From Streptomyces sp. HM190 (GTDB lineage Bacteria > Actinomycetota > Actinomycetes > Streptomycetales > Streptomycetaceae): a stretch of 64,000 nucleotides of DNA. Shown piece by piece: positions 8,644 to 16,041 of the stretch (positions are counted from its first letter, which is position 1; every line of letters starts with the position of its first letter). The notes under the pieces are model-generated. The model was given only the letters and a program-made list of their open reading frames with translations, searched no databases and was not told where the DNA came from. The stretch covers positions 1,488,001-1,552,000 of the forward strand of contig NZ_CP047318.1 of the NCBI RefSeq assembly GCF_009857135.1, in the 5' to 3' direction. Made by a program: the position numbers and the translations under genes.

Positions 8644-9641
8644 CAGGCACCCTCCTCGTAGTGCACCCAGCGCTTCTGGGACCAGAACAGCACCGCCGTC
8701 ACCAGGGCGACCGCGACGAGCAGCACCCAGGCCATGGCGGAGGCCAGGCCCATCCGGCTGTTCTCGAAGCCCTGGACGTACAGATAACAGGTGTAGACCA
8801 TCGAACCGTCGGCCGGACCGCAGGCGTTGCCGCCGGCACCGCCGCCGACGATGTACGCCGAGCTGAAGATCTGGAAGGAGTGGATCGTCTCCAGCAGGAC
8901 GTTGAAGAACAGGACCGGGGAAATCATCGGCAGGGTGATGTTCCAGAACCGGCGGAACGTCCCCGCCCCGTCGACCTCGGCCGCCTCGTACAGCTCGCGC
9001 GGGACCTGCTTGAGACCGGCGAGGAAGATCACCATCGGAGCGCCGAACTGCCAGACGGTGAGCGCCACGAGGCTGTAGATGATCAGGTCCGGGTCACCGG
9101 TCCAGCCGCCGACGTCGATCCCGAACAGCTTCTGCGTACGGTCGACGATGGCGTCGTCAGAGAAGATCGCCTTCCACACGATCGCGATGGAGACGCTCGC
9201 GCCGATCAGCGACGGCGCGTAGAAGGCGGCCCGGTAGAACGCCTGACCGCGCCGCTTCTGGGCGAGCAGCAGCGCCACCCCGAGGGCGGCGATCAGCTTG
9301 ATCGGCGTGCCGACGGCGACGTACCAGAGCGTCACCTTCACCGAGTTCTGCCAGCGCGGATCGGCGAACATCTCGGAGAAGTTGTCGAGGCCGATCCAGC
9401 GTGGCGCGTCGAACAGGTTGTAGTCGGTGAAGGCGAAGTAGAGCGAGGCGACCATCGGGCCCGCTGTCAGCAGCAGGAACCCGGCGATCCACGGCGACAT
9501 GAAGAGGTAGCCGGCCAGGGTCTCCCGGCGGCCCCGCCGCTTGAGGGCGGCGGGGCGGGGAGACTTGGCCGGACGGTGCCGCGGCTCGGAGTCCTTGGTC
9601 AGGTCCTCCGTCGCAGGGGCGTGTGTCACGGCGGTTCCCAT
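8643..9641 (-). CDS. Carbohydrate ABC transporter permease (MalF type)
   Basis: The 332-residue membrane protein carries a hydrophilic N-terminus (about 45 residues, Lys/Arg-rich) followed by six or seven predicted helices starting GYLFMSPWIAGFLLLTAGPM. The EAA loop is YEAAEVDGAGTFRRFWNITL. It pairs with the MalG-type permease downstream to form the sugar channel. Its ATG at 9641 shares one base with the TGA of the binding-protein gene, and its stop overlaps the next start the same way, showing a tight operon. Two cysteines in CGPADGSMVYTCYLY sit in a periplasmic loop and could form a disulphide. Confidence 0.92.
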   Translation of the reverse strand: MGTAVTHAPATEDLTKDSEPRHRPAKSPRPAALKRRGRRETLAGYLFMSPWIAGFLLLTAGPMVASLYFAFTDYNLFDAPRWIGLDNFSEMFADPRWQNSVKVTLWYVAVGTPIKLIAALGVALLLAQKRRGQAFYRAAFYAPSLIGASVSIAIVWKAIFSDDAIVDRTQKLFGIDVGGWTGDPDLIIYSLVALTVWQFGAPMVIFLAGLKQVPRELYEAAEVDGAGTFRRFWNITLPMISPVLFFNVLLETIHSFQIFSSAYIVGGGAGGNACGPADGSMVYTCYLYVQGFENSRMGLASAMAWVLLVAVALVTAVLFWSQKRWVHYEEGA

Positions 9642-10930
9642 CAGCTGCCGAGAGCCGTCTTCGACTCGGTGAAGAACTGCTTGACGGCGTCGTCGACCGA
9701 CCGCTTGCCCAGCGCGAGCTCCTCGGCGATGCGCATGAACCCGGCCTCGCAGATGTCCGCGCCGTTCGGGTGCGGGGTGATGGGCTCCAGGACACCGGCC
9801 GCGACGAGGGACTCCTCGTACTCGGCGATGGCCTTGTTGACCGGGTCGGTCGGCTTGAACGCGTCGTACTGGGCCTGTGTGGCGGGCACACCCCGGTCGT
9901 AGCCCATGATCTTGGCGACCTCGGGCTCGTGCACCATGAAGTTGATGAACTGCGCGACTTCCTTGGGGTGCTGGGTGCGCCTGGACGCGCTGAGCATGAG
10001 GGAGCCCAGGTACTGGCCGGTCTTCTTGCCGTCGGTGGTCGGGATGGGGGCCAGACCGTACTCGCTCTTGCCCTCGGAGGTGTAGCGGACGGTGAAGTTG
10101 TCCCAGGTGAACTCACCCGCGGCGAGTTCCGCGGCGACCGCCGACTTGGGCTTGGTCTGGGCGACCTTCTTGGGGTCGGCGTAGATGCCCTGCTTGATGC
10201 CCTTCTCCGCCTTCGTCCACCACTCCTTGAGGTCCGCCTCGGTGAAGCCGAGCCCGTCCTCGGTGAAGAACGCCTTGCCGTTCTGGCGCAGGTAGAGGTC
10301 GTAGAGGTACATGACGCCGTACATGCCGCTGTCGCCGGCCCGCCCCGCCTTGTCGCGGATCTTCTTCATCGCCGCGTCGAAGTCGTCCCAGGTCCAGCCC
10401 TGTTCCGGCTTGACCCCGGACTTGGTGTAGACGGGCTTGTCGATCACCAGGGCCATCGAGTTGGAGCCCACGGGGATACCGAGCAGCTTCCCGTCGACCT
10501 CGCCGAACTTCTCCAGGCCCGCCCGGAAGCCGTCCAGGGAGAGGTTGCCCGCCTCGACCTGTGCGTTGAGATCGAGCAGCACGTTCTTCGCATCGTATTT
10601 CCGCAGAAAACCGATGGCATTCTGGAAGACGTCCGGCGGATTTCCACCGGAGGCCTGCGTGTTGAACTTCTTCCAGAAGTCCGGATAGACCTGGAAGTCG
10701 GTCTTCACCTTGATCTTCGGGTACTTCTTCTCGAAAAGCGCGATGGTCTTCTTGATGCGCTCCGCCCGGTCCTCGGCACCCCACCAGGCGTAACGGATCG
10801 TCACCGTCCCGTCCCCCGACCCGCTGCCGCCGCCGCAGGCCGTGGCCGTCGCTCCGAGCCCCGCGACGGCCAGTGAGGCTCCGGCCGCCTTGAGGACAGT
10901 CCGCCTCTCAACATTCTTGTCCTGGTGCAT
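9641..10930 (-). CDS. Extracellular sugar-binding lipoprotein (ABC transporter)
   Basis: This 429-residue CUT1-type substrate-binding protein heads the operon. The N-terminus combines a twin-arginine motif (VERRTVLKAAG) with a lipobox ending ATAC, so it should be exported folded by Tat and then lipid-anchored. The mature protein begins with a Gly/Ser linker and strand TIRYAWWG, followed by alternating alpha/beta segments typical of the two-lobed fold. The start at 10930 has GGGGAGG upstream. Expression is probably controlled by the two palindromes at 10965-10990, about 35 nt before the start. The ligand is inferred from the lyase gene to be a rhamnogalacturonan oligosaccharide. Confidence 0.92.
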   Translation of the reverse strand: MHQDKNVERRTVLKAAGASLAVAGLGATATACGGGSGSGDGTVTIRYAWWGAEDRAERIKKTIALFEKKYPKIKVKTDFQVYPDFWKKFNTQASGGNPPDVFQNAIGFLRKYDAKNVLLDLNAQVEAGNLSLDGFRAGLEKFGEVDGKLLGIPVGSNSMALVIDKPVYTKSGVKPEQGWTWDDFDAAMKKIRDKAGRAGDSGMYGVMYLYDLYLRQNGKAFFTEDGLGFTEADLKEWWTKAEKGIKQGIYADPKKVAQTKPKSAVAAELAAGEFTWDNFTVRYTSEGKSEYGLAPIPTTDGKKTGQYLGSLMLSASRRTQHPKEVAQFINFMVHEPEVAKIMGYDRGVPATQAQYDAFKPTDPVNKAIAEYEESLVAAGVLEPITPHPNGADICEAGFMRIAEELALGKRSVDDAVKQFFTESKTALGS

Positions 10931-10964
10931 GGTCAGGCCTCCCCGCGACGTTGCGTCCGCCTCA

Positions 10965-10990
10965 TGAATCGTTTCAAGTAAGCGCTTGCT
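10965..10990. promoter_or_regulatory. Two adjacent LacI-type operator palindromes
   Basis: TGAATCGTTTCA (10965-10976) is a 12-bp palindrome with one mismatched central pair. It abuts AGTAAGCGCTTGCT (10977-10990), a palindrome with core AAGCGCTT. Both have the central CG or GCGC step preferred by LacI-family repressors and lie directly upstream of the binding-protein gene. No LacI gene is in the window. Confidence 0.6.
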
Positions 10991-11956
10991 GGCACAAGGT
11001 ACGGAGCCCCTCAGGAGACGTCAATGATTCGGACAGGAATTGATGGAAAGCGGAGGGGACGCCGCGCGCGGTCACACGGCCGCGCGGATGACCGGCCGTC
11101 AAGTAAACCTGCAGGTGGGAGAGTTATGTCCGACCCGCCGAACGCTGGACAGGCCGTTGGCCGGAGCCTCGGCGAGACCGAAAGGAGTCAGGTCCCGCCG
11201 CACGGCGCGAGGCGGACCCGCACCATCCGGCTCCGGAGACTGACTCTGAGTGAGGGCCTTCGGGTGGGTGTCGGCGACAGGGGCGAGGGGTGACGAGGGG
11301 TCGAAAATGGCCACATGCAGACGCACAGGGGAGGACTGAGGGTGGGGCGGGGCCAGGACCTCGGGGTAGGCGAGGACCTTGAGGTGGGGGTGCGCGGAGC
11401 TGCGGTGGGGGCCGAGGGGAGGGCGACGGACGGGCGGGGCAGGCGGGGGGATGACAGCAAGGGTGGGGGTCTTGGCGTGGGATTGTTCGGGGCGGACGAG
11501 GGCGGGCGGCAGGTGAATGCGGACTGCTTGACACGACTCCGAGCAGGGGGTTCATGGGAGCCGGCCAGCAGACTGCGGGTGCTTCCGGGGGACGGGACAC
11601 GTCTGCGGCGTGGAGCGTGAGGTTATGCGCGGAGGCCGGGGTCAAGGGTCGGGGAGGGCATACGGGTGGGCCGCCTGCGAGGCGTGCGTGCACGGCCTGA
11701 GGCCAGCGAACGCGCCCGTCGACAGTCACGGCCCGACGGCTGATTCCGGCCACTTCCATGTCCGGTCTTCGCCCCTACGATGTCGGGATCGCTCGGCACC
11801 TGAAGGTGGGGTCTGGGCCGCATACGGTCCCTGATGCAGAGCTTCTACCCTCGGGCCGCCCACCCCTGGCCCCGCCGCCTGCCACCTGCCGGAACTCCGC
11901 CCCACGCAGCCTCCCGAGGCCGTCGCGAGCGCATGCCGTCCCGCTGTCCTTACATG
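10991..11956. other. Gene-poor gap of about 1 kb
   Basis: I find no supported gene on either strand. Open frames here lack ribosome sites and Streptomyces third-position bias. The + strand between about 11328 and 11480 is conspicuously G-rich, with repeated runs of three to six G. The region lies on the 3' side of the leftward tRNA-Val at 12005, a place where integrative elements often insert, but no integrase or attachment repeat is visible. Confidence 0.5.
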
Positions 11957-11999
11957 CGAAACGACCTGGTCCACGGAGTCCGTGGACCAGGTCGTTTCG
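11957..11999. terminator. 20-bp perfect hairpin downstream of tRNA-Val(CAC)
   Basis: The left arm 11957-11976 and the right arm 11980-11999 are perfectly complementary over 20 bp, with a 3-nt loop (AGT). It lies a few bases 3' of the leftward tRNA and should be its terminator. The stem is unusually long and mismatch-free. Confidence 0.8.
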
Positions 12000-12004
12000 A
12001 GTGG

Positions 12005-12076
12005 TGGGCGATACTGGGTTCGAACCAGTGACCTCTTCGGTGTGAACGAAGCGCTCTCCCACTGAGCTAATCGCCC
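12005..12076 (-). tRNA. tRNA-Val (anticodon CAC), second copy
   Basis: The gene is identical over 72 nt to the one at 992-1063: same acceptor stem, anticodon loop TTCACAC and TGGTTCGAACCAG T-arm, with no encoded CCA. It lies just 3' of the leftward TIGR02611-family gene. Confidence 0.96.
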
Positions 12077-12155
12077 GGGCGCAGGAAGAACATTACCCCA
12101 TGTCAGGGGGTGCCTCGGACACGGTGCGGAGGCTTGGCGGCGGTCCGGGCCGCGG

Positions 12156-12635
12156 CTACTGGTTCTCGATGTTCCAGGGCATCTCGAAGCCGAACTTCCA
12201 GAGGTAGACCCCGACGAGGACGGCCACGATGACCAGGCCGATCGTCGTGAGGATGAGGTTCCGGCGCCGGACCCGGGGATCGAGGGCACGCTGGGTCGCC
12301 TCCGTGACCTTCCGCTTGGTCCAGCGGAGCACCAGCTGAGCCCACACGAACTCGGTCGCCCAGATCGCCATGCCGCCGAAGATCACGACCCAGCCGGGGC
12401 CCGGGAGGGGAAGCATGATCACACCGGTCACGACCACCGCGAGGCCGATGACGAAGACAGCGACCTGCCAGCTCAGGTGCAGCATCCGGCGCGCCTTGAC
12501 GAATTCCGGCGCACGCGATCCGAGCGGCGCTTCCTCCTTCGCCACATCGGCCCCGCTGTTCGCTACACCCGTCTCGGCGTTCGTCCTGTCGGCCGCCACC
12601 GCGACCTCCCCCGTTCCGTCACTCCCCGTGTCCAT
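12156..12635 (-). CDS. TIGR02611 / PGPGW-family membrane protein
   Basis: This protein of about 159 residues carries the PLPGPGWVVIFGG signature of the PGPGW family of actinobacterial membrane proteins. A hydrophilic, acidic N-terminus of some 55 residues is followed by two closely spaced helices (LSWQVAVFVIGLAVVVTGVI; the PGPGW segment to WATEFVW), a basic cytoplasmic loop (WTKRKVTEATQRALDPRVRRR) and one C-terminal helix (ILTTIGLVIVAVLVGVYLW). I chose ATG 12635 (MDTGSDG), which I recall as the usual start of homologues; a GTG at 12668 would add 11 residues. The function is unknown. The gene diverges from ssgB. Confidence 0.85.
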   Translation of the reverse strand: MDTGSDGTGEVAVAADRTNAETGVANSGADVAKEEAPLGSRAPEFVKARRMLHLSWQVAVFVIGLAVVVTGVIMLPLPGPGWVVIFGGMAIWATEFVWAQLVLRWTKRKVTEATQRALDPRVRRRNLILTTIGLVIVAVLVGVYLWKFGFEMPWNIENQ

Positions 12636-12741
12636 ACAGCCAAACCCTACCGGAGAGAAACCCGTCACCGGAATGGTCGTACCGGACGAAGTCGACCTCG
12701 GCCGGATGAGCTACCAAAAGCGACGCAAAACTCCCAGAGGG

Positions 12742-12765
12742 GTTTACAACGGCACCGTAGGTGGC
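12742..12765 (+). promoter_or_regulatory. Candidate stress-sigma (SigH-type) promoter of ssgB
   Basis: GTTTAC at 12742-12747 is followed, 14 nt after its GTTT, by GGTGGC (12760-12765), about 60 nt before the ssgB start. This loosely fits GTTT-N14-GGGTAC of SigB/SigH-type promoters. SigH control of ssgB is established in S. coelicolor; the match here is imperfect. Confidence 0.35.
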
Positions 12766-12826
12766 ATGTCGATTTCGCCGACGTGCGAATCCCCGAGCGC
12801 ACACTGAGCGAAAGGCCTTGGCGCTT

Positions 12827-13240
12827 ATGAACACCACGGTCAGCTGCGAGCTGCACCTGCGCCTCGTTGTGTCGAGCGAGTCCTCACTGCCTGTTCCCGC
12901 GGGACTGCGGTATGACACGGCCGATCCCTACGCCGTGCACGCCACCTTCCACACCGGAGCCGAGGAAACGGTCGAATGGGTGTTCGCCCGCGACCTCCTC
13001 GCCGAAGGGCTTCACCGGCCCACCGGCACCGGCGACGTCCGAGTCTGGCCGTCGCGCAGTCACGGTCAGGGCGTCGTCTGCATCGCCCTGAGCTCTCCGG
13101 AGGGCGAGGCGCTGCTCGAAGCCCCGGCGCGGGCTCTGGAGTCCTTCCTGAAGCGCACAGACGCCGCCGTGCCACCCGGCACGGAACATCGGCACTTCGA
13201 CCTCGATCAGGAGCTCTCGCACATCCTGGCGGAGAGCTAG
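12827..13240 (+). CDS. ssgB: Sporulation cell-division activator SsgB
   Basis: The 137-residue SsgA-like protein starts MNTTVSCELHLRLV, with GAAAGG about 12 nt upstream of the ATG. Length and sequence fit SsgB, the most conserved member of the SALP family, which marks septum sites in aerial hyphae and recruits FtsZ during sporulation. It has no membrane span and is expected to form the trimeric Whirly-like fold, with a C-terminal helix ending HILAES. Longer frames that start at 12761 run through upstream non-coding sequence and are rejected. It diverges from the PGPGW gene, and about 400 bp containing a tandem repeat follow. This gene strongly indicates a Streptomyces genome. Confidence 0.97.
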   Translation: MNTTVSCELHLRLVVSSESSLPVPAGLRYDTADPYAVHATFHTGAEETVEWVFARDLLAEGLHRPTGTGDVRVWPSRSHGQGVVCIALSSPEGEALLEAPARALESFLKRTDAAVPPGTEHRHFDLDQELSHILAES

Positions 13241-13654
13241 ACCGAGACCCCACAGAGCCGCCCGGCGCCGTCCACTCGGGGAGACGGCTCGGGCCAGGAC
13301 AACCGCATACGGCTCAGGCCGACCGATCGACGCCGTCGCTGCGGTTCTCCGCGCGGCGGCGTCCGTATGCGCGCTCCGTGACGGAGCACGCCCTCGTGAC
13401 GGAGCGCGTGCCCGTGACAGAGCGCGTGCCCATGACAGAGCGCGTGCCCATGACAGAGCGCGTGCCCGTGACAGAGTGCGTCCGGTCCGGTCGCGGAACG
13501 GGCCCCGTCCGATCATTCGGGCACCCGCACCCCCTCTGACCACGCCCCCGGCGGTTTCCCGGGCTCTGGGCCGGTCCGCGCGGTCCGGGGAGCCGTTACC
13601 ATCGGCCAGCATCGGCGGGCGGCTGCCCGACCCTCGCAGGCCAGGGAGCGAAAC
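13241..13654. other. Intergenic region with an 18-bp tandem repeat
   Basis: No gene is supported in these 414 bp between ssgB and the CGNR gene. The feature of note is the minisatellite at 13378-13485, annotated separately. Frames crossing it encode VTERVP-type repeats but begin inside ssgB in the wrong frame. Confidence 0.6.
13378..13485. repeat. 18-bp tandem repeat, six units
   Basis: Six head-to-tail units of consensus GTGACAGAGCGCGTGCCC begin at 13378, 13396, 13414, 13432, 13450 and 13468. The central units differ by one or two bases; the outer units are more diverged. The unit length is a multiple of three. Confidence 0.93.
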
Positions 13655-14215
13655 GTGTTGATCACCCACGACACCCGGTGTGCCCTCGACACCGTGGTGG
13701 ATCTGGTGAACACCGCACCGGAGAACGACACGGCGACGGACGGGCTCGCTGATGTCGCGTCGCTCGACGCCTTCGTACAGGAGCACGACATCAGCGATGT
13801 CGGCACGCTGTCGGAGTTCGATCTCGCCGCTGTGCGCAAGGTACGCGGCAGGTTCGCCGAGGTCTTCTCGGCGCCGGACCCCGGCTCGGCCGCCTCGGTC
13901 ATCAACGACCTCGTCGCCGCGGCGGGCACCACGCCCCGGCTCACGAACCACGACGGCTACGACTGGCATGTGCACTACTTCGCGCCCGGCGCGTCCGTCG
14001 CCGACCATCTCGCGGCCGACTGCGGCATGGCCCTCGCCTTCTTCGTCGTCGCGGGGGAACAGGAGCGGCTGCGCCGCTGCGAGGCACCGGACTGCCGGCG
14101 CGCCTTCGTGGATCTCTCCCGCAACCGCTCGCGCCGCTACTGCGACAGCCGCACCTGCGGCAACCGCCTGCACGTGGCCGCGTACCGGGCGCGCCGCAAG
14201 GAAGCCGCGGGCTGA
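13655..14215 (+). CDS. CGNR zinc-finger transcriptional regulator
   Basis: This 186-residue protein starts at GTG 13655, with AGGGAG seven bases upstream. The N-terminal two thirds (residues 1-140) match the ABATE-type stress-sensing domain found with CGNR fingers, beginning LDTVVDLVNTAP. The C-terminus has the treble-clef CGNR zinc finger: C-x4-C in RRCEAPDCRRAFVD, then RRYCDSRTCGNR, giving four cysteine ligands and the CGNR signature. Such proteins are predicted DNA-binding regulators of unknown targets in actinobacteria. A hairpin at 14275-14311 follows and separates it from the convergent 51-residue membrane protein gene. Confidence 0.9.
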   Translation: MLITHDTRCALDTVVDLVNTAPENDTATDGLADVASLDAFVQEHDISDVGTLSEFDLAAVRKVRGRFAEVFSAPDPGSAASVINDLVAAAGTTPRLTNHDGYDWHVHYFAPGASVADHLAADCGMALAFFVVAGEQERLRRCEAPDCRRAFVDLSRNRSRRYCDSRTCGNRLHVAAYRARRKEAAG

Positions 14216-14274
14216 GGGACCGCCGCGCGCGACCGATGACAGCAACGGGCCGTGGCGGATGATGCTGGGGACTG

Positions 14275-14311
14275 ACGGAGCCCTCGACGGGTGACGTCAG
14301 GGGCTCCGTTT
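14275..14311. terminator. Bidirectional hairpin with short T-run
   Basis: ACGGAGCCC (14275-14283) pairs with GGGCTCCGT (14301-14309), followed by TT on the + strand, between convergent genes ending at 14215 and 14317. Confidence 0.65.
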
Positions 14312-14316
14312 ACGGC

Positions 14317-14472
14317 TCAGAGCATCAGCAGGTCGTGCAGTGACGCCATGAGCAGCAGGCAGCCGATCACCGCTAGGAAGATCATCAGCGGCGGCTGGGA
14401 AAGCGCGAAGAGACAACCTCGCCGCTCCTCGGGCGGGGCGGTGGTGTCTCTCTGTTCTGTTGTATCCAGCAT
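14317..14472 (-). CDS. 51-residue single-span membrane protein
   Basis: A short leftward gene encodes 51 residues from ATG 14472. A charged cytoplasmic N-terminus (MLDTTEQRDTTAPPEERRG) is followed by CLFALSQPPLMIFLAVIGC and LLLMASLHDLLML, that is, one hydrophobic helix with a Pro-Pro kink before it. Third positions are mostly G/C in the first half, the terminator at 14275-14311 follows directly, and the frame ends cleanly, which together support a real small gene. I recall near-identical small proteins in other Streptomyces but know no function. Confidence 0.6.
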   Translation of the reverse strand: MLDTTEQRDTTAPPEERRGCLFALSQPPLMIFLAVIGCLLLMASLHDLLML

Positions 14473-14660
14473 CTCGCGGCGATGATGACGCAGCGGGGAC
14501 CCTCCGCGCGATCAACCAACCGCGAATGACGGAGAGTTCGCCAATATCCACAACGTCCGGAGCGATCGTGATCACTTCGGCGTCGCGGGTCGACCTACTG
14601 TGTCGTTTCAGTCCGTTCGATGCGCCACCGGTGCAGGACGGCTGATCGGCGGATGTGTGG

Positions 14661-15116
14661 TCAGATGCCGTGCTTCTTCAGGATCGCCTCGATGTCGCTG
14701 AAGTCGTCCGCGGCGGACGCACCGGGGCTCGTCGGCCGGGAGCCGGTGGTAGGGCGGCCCGCCGGGCGGGCGCTGCCGCCCAGCGAGGGCGCCGAGGCGG
14801 CCGGGGCTATCGCCTCCGTGCGGGACGCCTTGGCCGCCTTGCGGTCCTTGCCGGTGTCGCCCCGGCGCCGCTCCACGGCGCGGGTGGTCATGAAGAGGAA
14901 CCAGGCGGCGCCCAGCATCCCGAAGCCGGCCCACGCGGTCGGGCTGAACGCGGTGTCCGCCGCCCACTCGACGACTCCGGTCATCACCAGGCCGATGGGC
15001 ACGAGCGCGTAGGCGGCGATGCGGGTCGCCCTGAGAAACCGCTTCCGGTACGCCGTGATCGCGGCGAGGCCCAGGCCGGCCGCGGAGACGGCGGCGCAAA
15101 CTGTCTCGGCAATCAT
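14661..15116 (-). CDS. Two-span membrane protein of unknown function
   Basis: The 151-residue protein starts at ATG 15116 with GGAGG six bases upstream. Helices near the N-terminus include VCAAVSAAGLGLAAITAY, AAYALVPIGLVMTGVVEWAA and AWAGFGMLGAAWFLFMTTRAV; the remainder (from about residue 90) is a basic then Pro/Ser/Ala-rich cytoplasmic tail ending in DDFSDIEAILKKHGI, a short amphipathic acidic-basic segment that may be a protein-binding motif. No family was recognised. It diverges from the DsbA-like gene. Confidence 0.75.
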   Translation of the reverse strand: MIAETVCAAVSAAGLGLAAITAYRKRFLRATRIAAYALVPIGLVMTGVVEWAADTAFSPTAWAGFGMLGAAWFLFMTTRAVERRRGDTGKDRKAAKASRTEAIAPAASAPSLGGSARPAGRPTTGSRPTSPGASAADDFSDIEAILKKHGI

Positions 15117-15371
15117 CCGGTCCTCCAAGGCACAGCGCGGTCGGTCGGGCGGGTCGATCCGTCCCTTCCATCCTGCACCGCCCCGCGCCCGATATGCCAT
15201 GGTCCGGGGAGACCTCAGGGAGATCTCCGGGTCGTCTCGGGGTCGCCAGGTTCCGAGGCGGTCCGGAAGGACCGTCCCTACGCAGGACGGGTCGGCACGC
15301 GGCAGGCAACTGGGGCAGGTACGACGGCGGCCGATTGGGCCGGTGCGGTCGTGGGCTGGAAGACTGATCGC

Positions 15372-15890
15372 ATGAGCGACTCCTCCCCCGCACCGTCGGC
15401 CGTCGTCCTGGACGTCTGGTGCGAACTCCAGTGTCCCGACTGCCGCCAGGCCCTCGACGACCTCCGGGCATTGCGGGCCCGCTACGGCGACCGGCTCGAC
15501 ATCCGGCTTCGGCACTTCCCGCTGGAGAAGCACAAGCACGCCTTCGCCGCCGCCCAGGCCGCCGAGGAGGCCGCGGAGCAGGGGCAGGCGTGGCCGTACG
15601 TCGAGGCCGTACTGGGCCGGGTGGAGCGGCTGGACAGCGCGGGTGAGCCGTTCCTGGTGGAGGTGGCCCGTGAACTGGGCCTGGACGCCGAGGAGTTCGA
15701 CACCGCGCTGATCGACGGCCGGCACATCCTGATCGTGGACGCCGACCAGGCCGAGGGCAAGGCGATCGGCGTGACCGGCACCCCGACGTACGTCATCGGC
15801 GGCGAGCGCCTCGACGGCGGCAAGAGCCAGGAAGGACTGCGCGAGCGCATCGAGGAGATCGCCGACCGCCTGCTGGCCGGGAGCGCCTGA
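15372..15890 (+). CDS. DsbA-family thioredoxin-fold oxidoreductase
   Basis: The 172-residue protein has an N-terminal thioredoxin strand VVLDVWCELQCPDCRQALDDL with a CPDC active site, an inserted helical domain (about residues 55-125) and the cis-Pro loop GVTGTPTYVIGGERL, the layout of DsbA/FrnE-type proteins. No signal peptide is present, so it is probably cytoplasmic. It may act as a disulphide oxidoreductase or isomerase, or in a conjugation or stress-related reaction like FrnE. The ATG at 15372 follows a weak ribosome site (GGAAGACTGATCGC). Upstream in-frame extensions lie antisense to the preceding gene and are rejected. Confidence 0.85.
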   Translation: MSDSSPAPSAVVLDVWCELQCPDCRQALDDLRALRARYGDRLDIRLRHFPLEKHKHAFAAAQAAEEAAEQGQAWPYVEAVLGRVERLDSAGEPFLVEVARELGLDAEEFDTALIDGRHILIVDADQAEGKAIGVTGTPTYVIGGERLDGGKSQEGLRERIEEIADRLLAGSA

Positions 15891-16041
15891 CAGCCCGGCA
15901 CCGTCCTCCCGCGCCCCCCGGCGGAGGCACACCCGCAGTCCTCGCCGGCGCGAGCCCTGTTCGTGCGCCCCGGCGGAGGTCGCCCACGCGCACCGCCGCC
16001 CGGCACATCGCGGCCCCCACGCCGCCGCCCCCGCATCGCCG

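Noticed and set aside
10991..11956. Integrative element or prophage beside tRNA-Val.
   Set aside because: No integrase, excisionase or duplicated tRNA 3' end was found in the gap; only noted as a possible scar.
12976..13539. A 187-residue + strand frame with VTERVP repeats after ssgB.
   Set aside because: It starts inside ssgB in another frame and its repeats come only from the 18-bp minisatellite.
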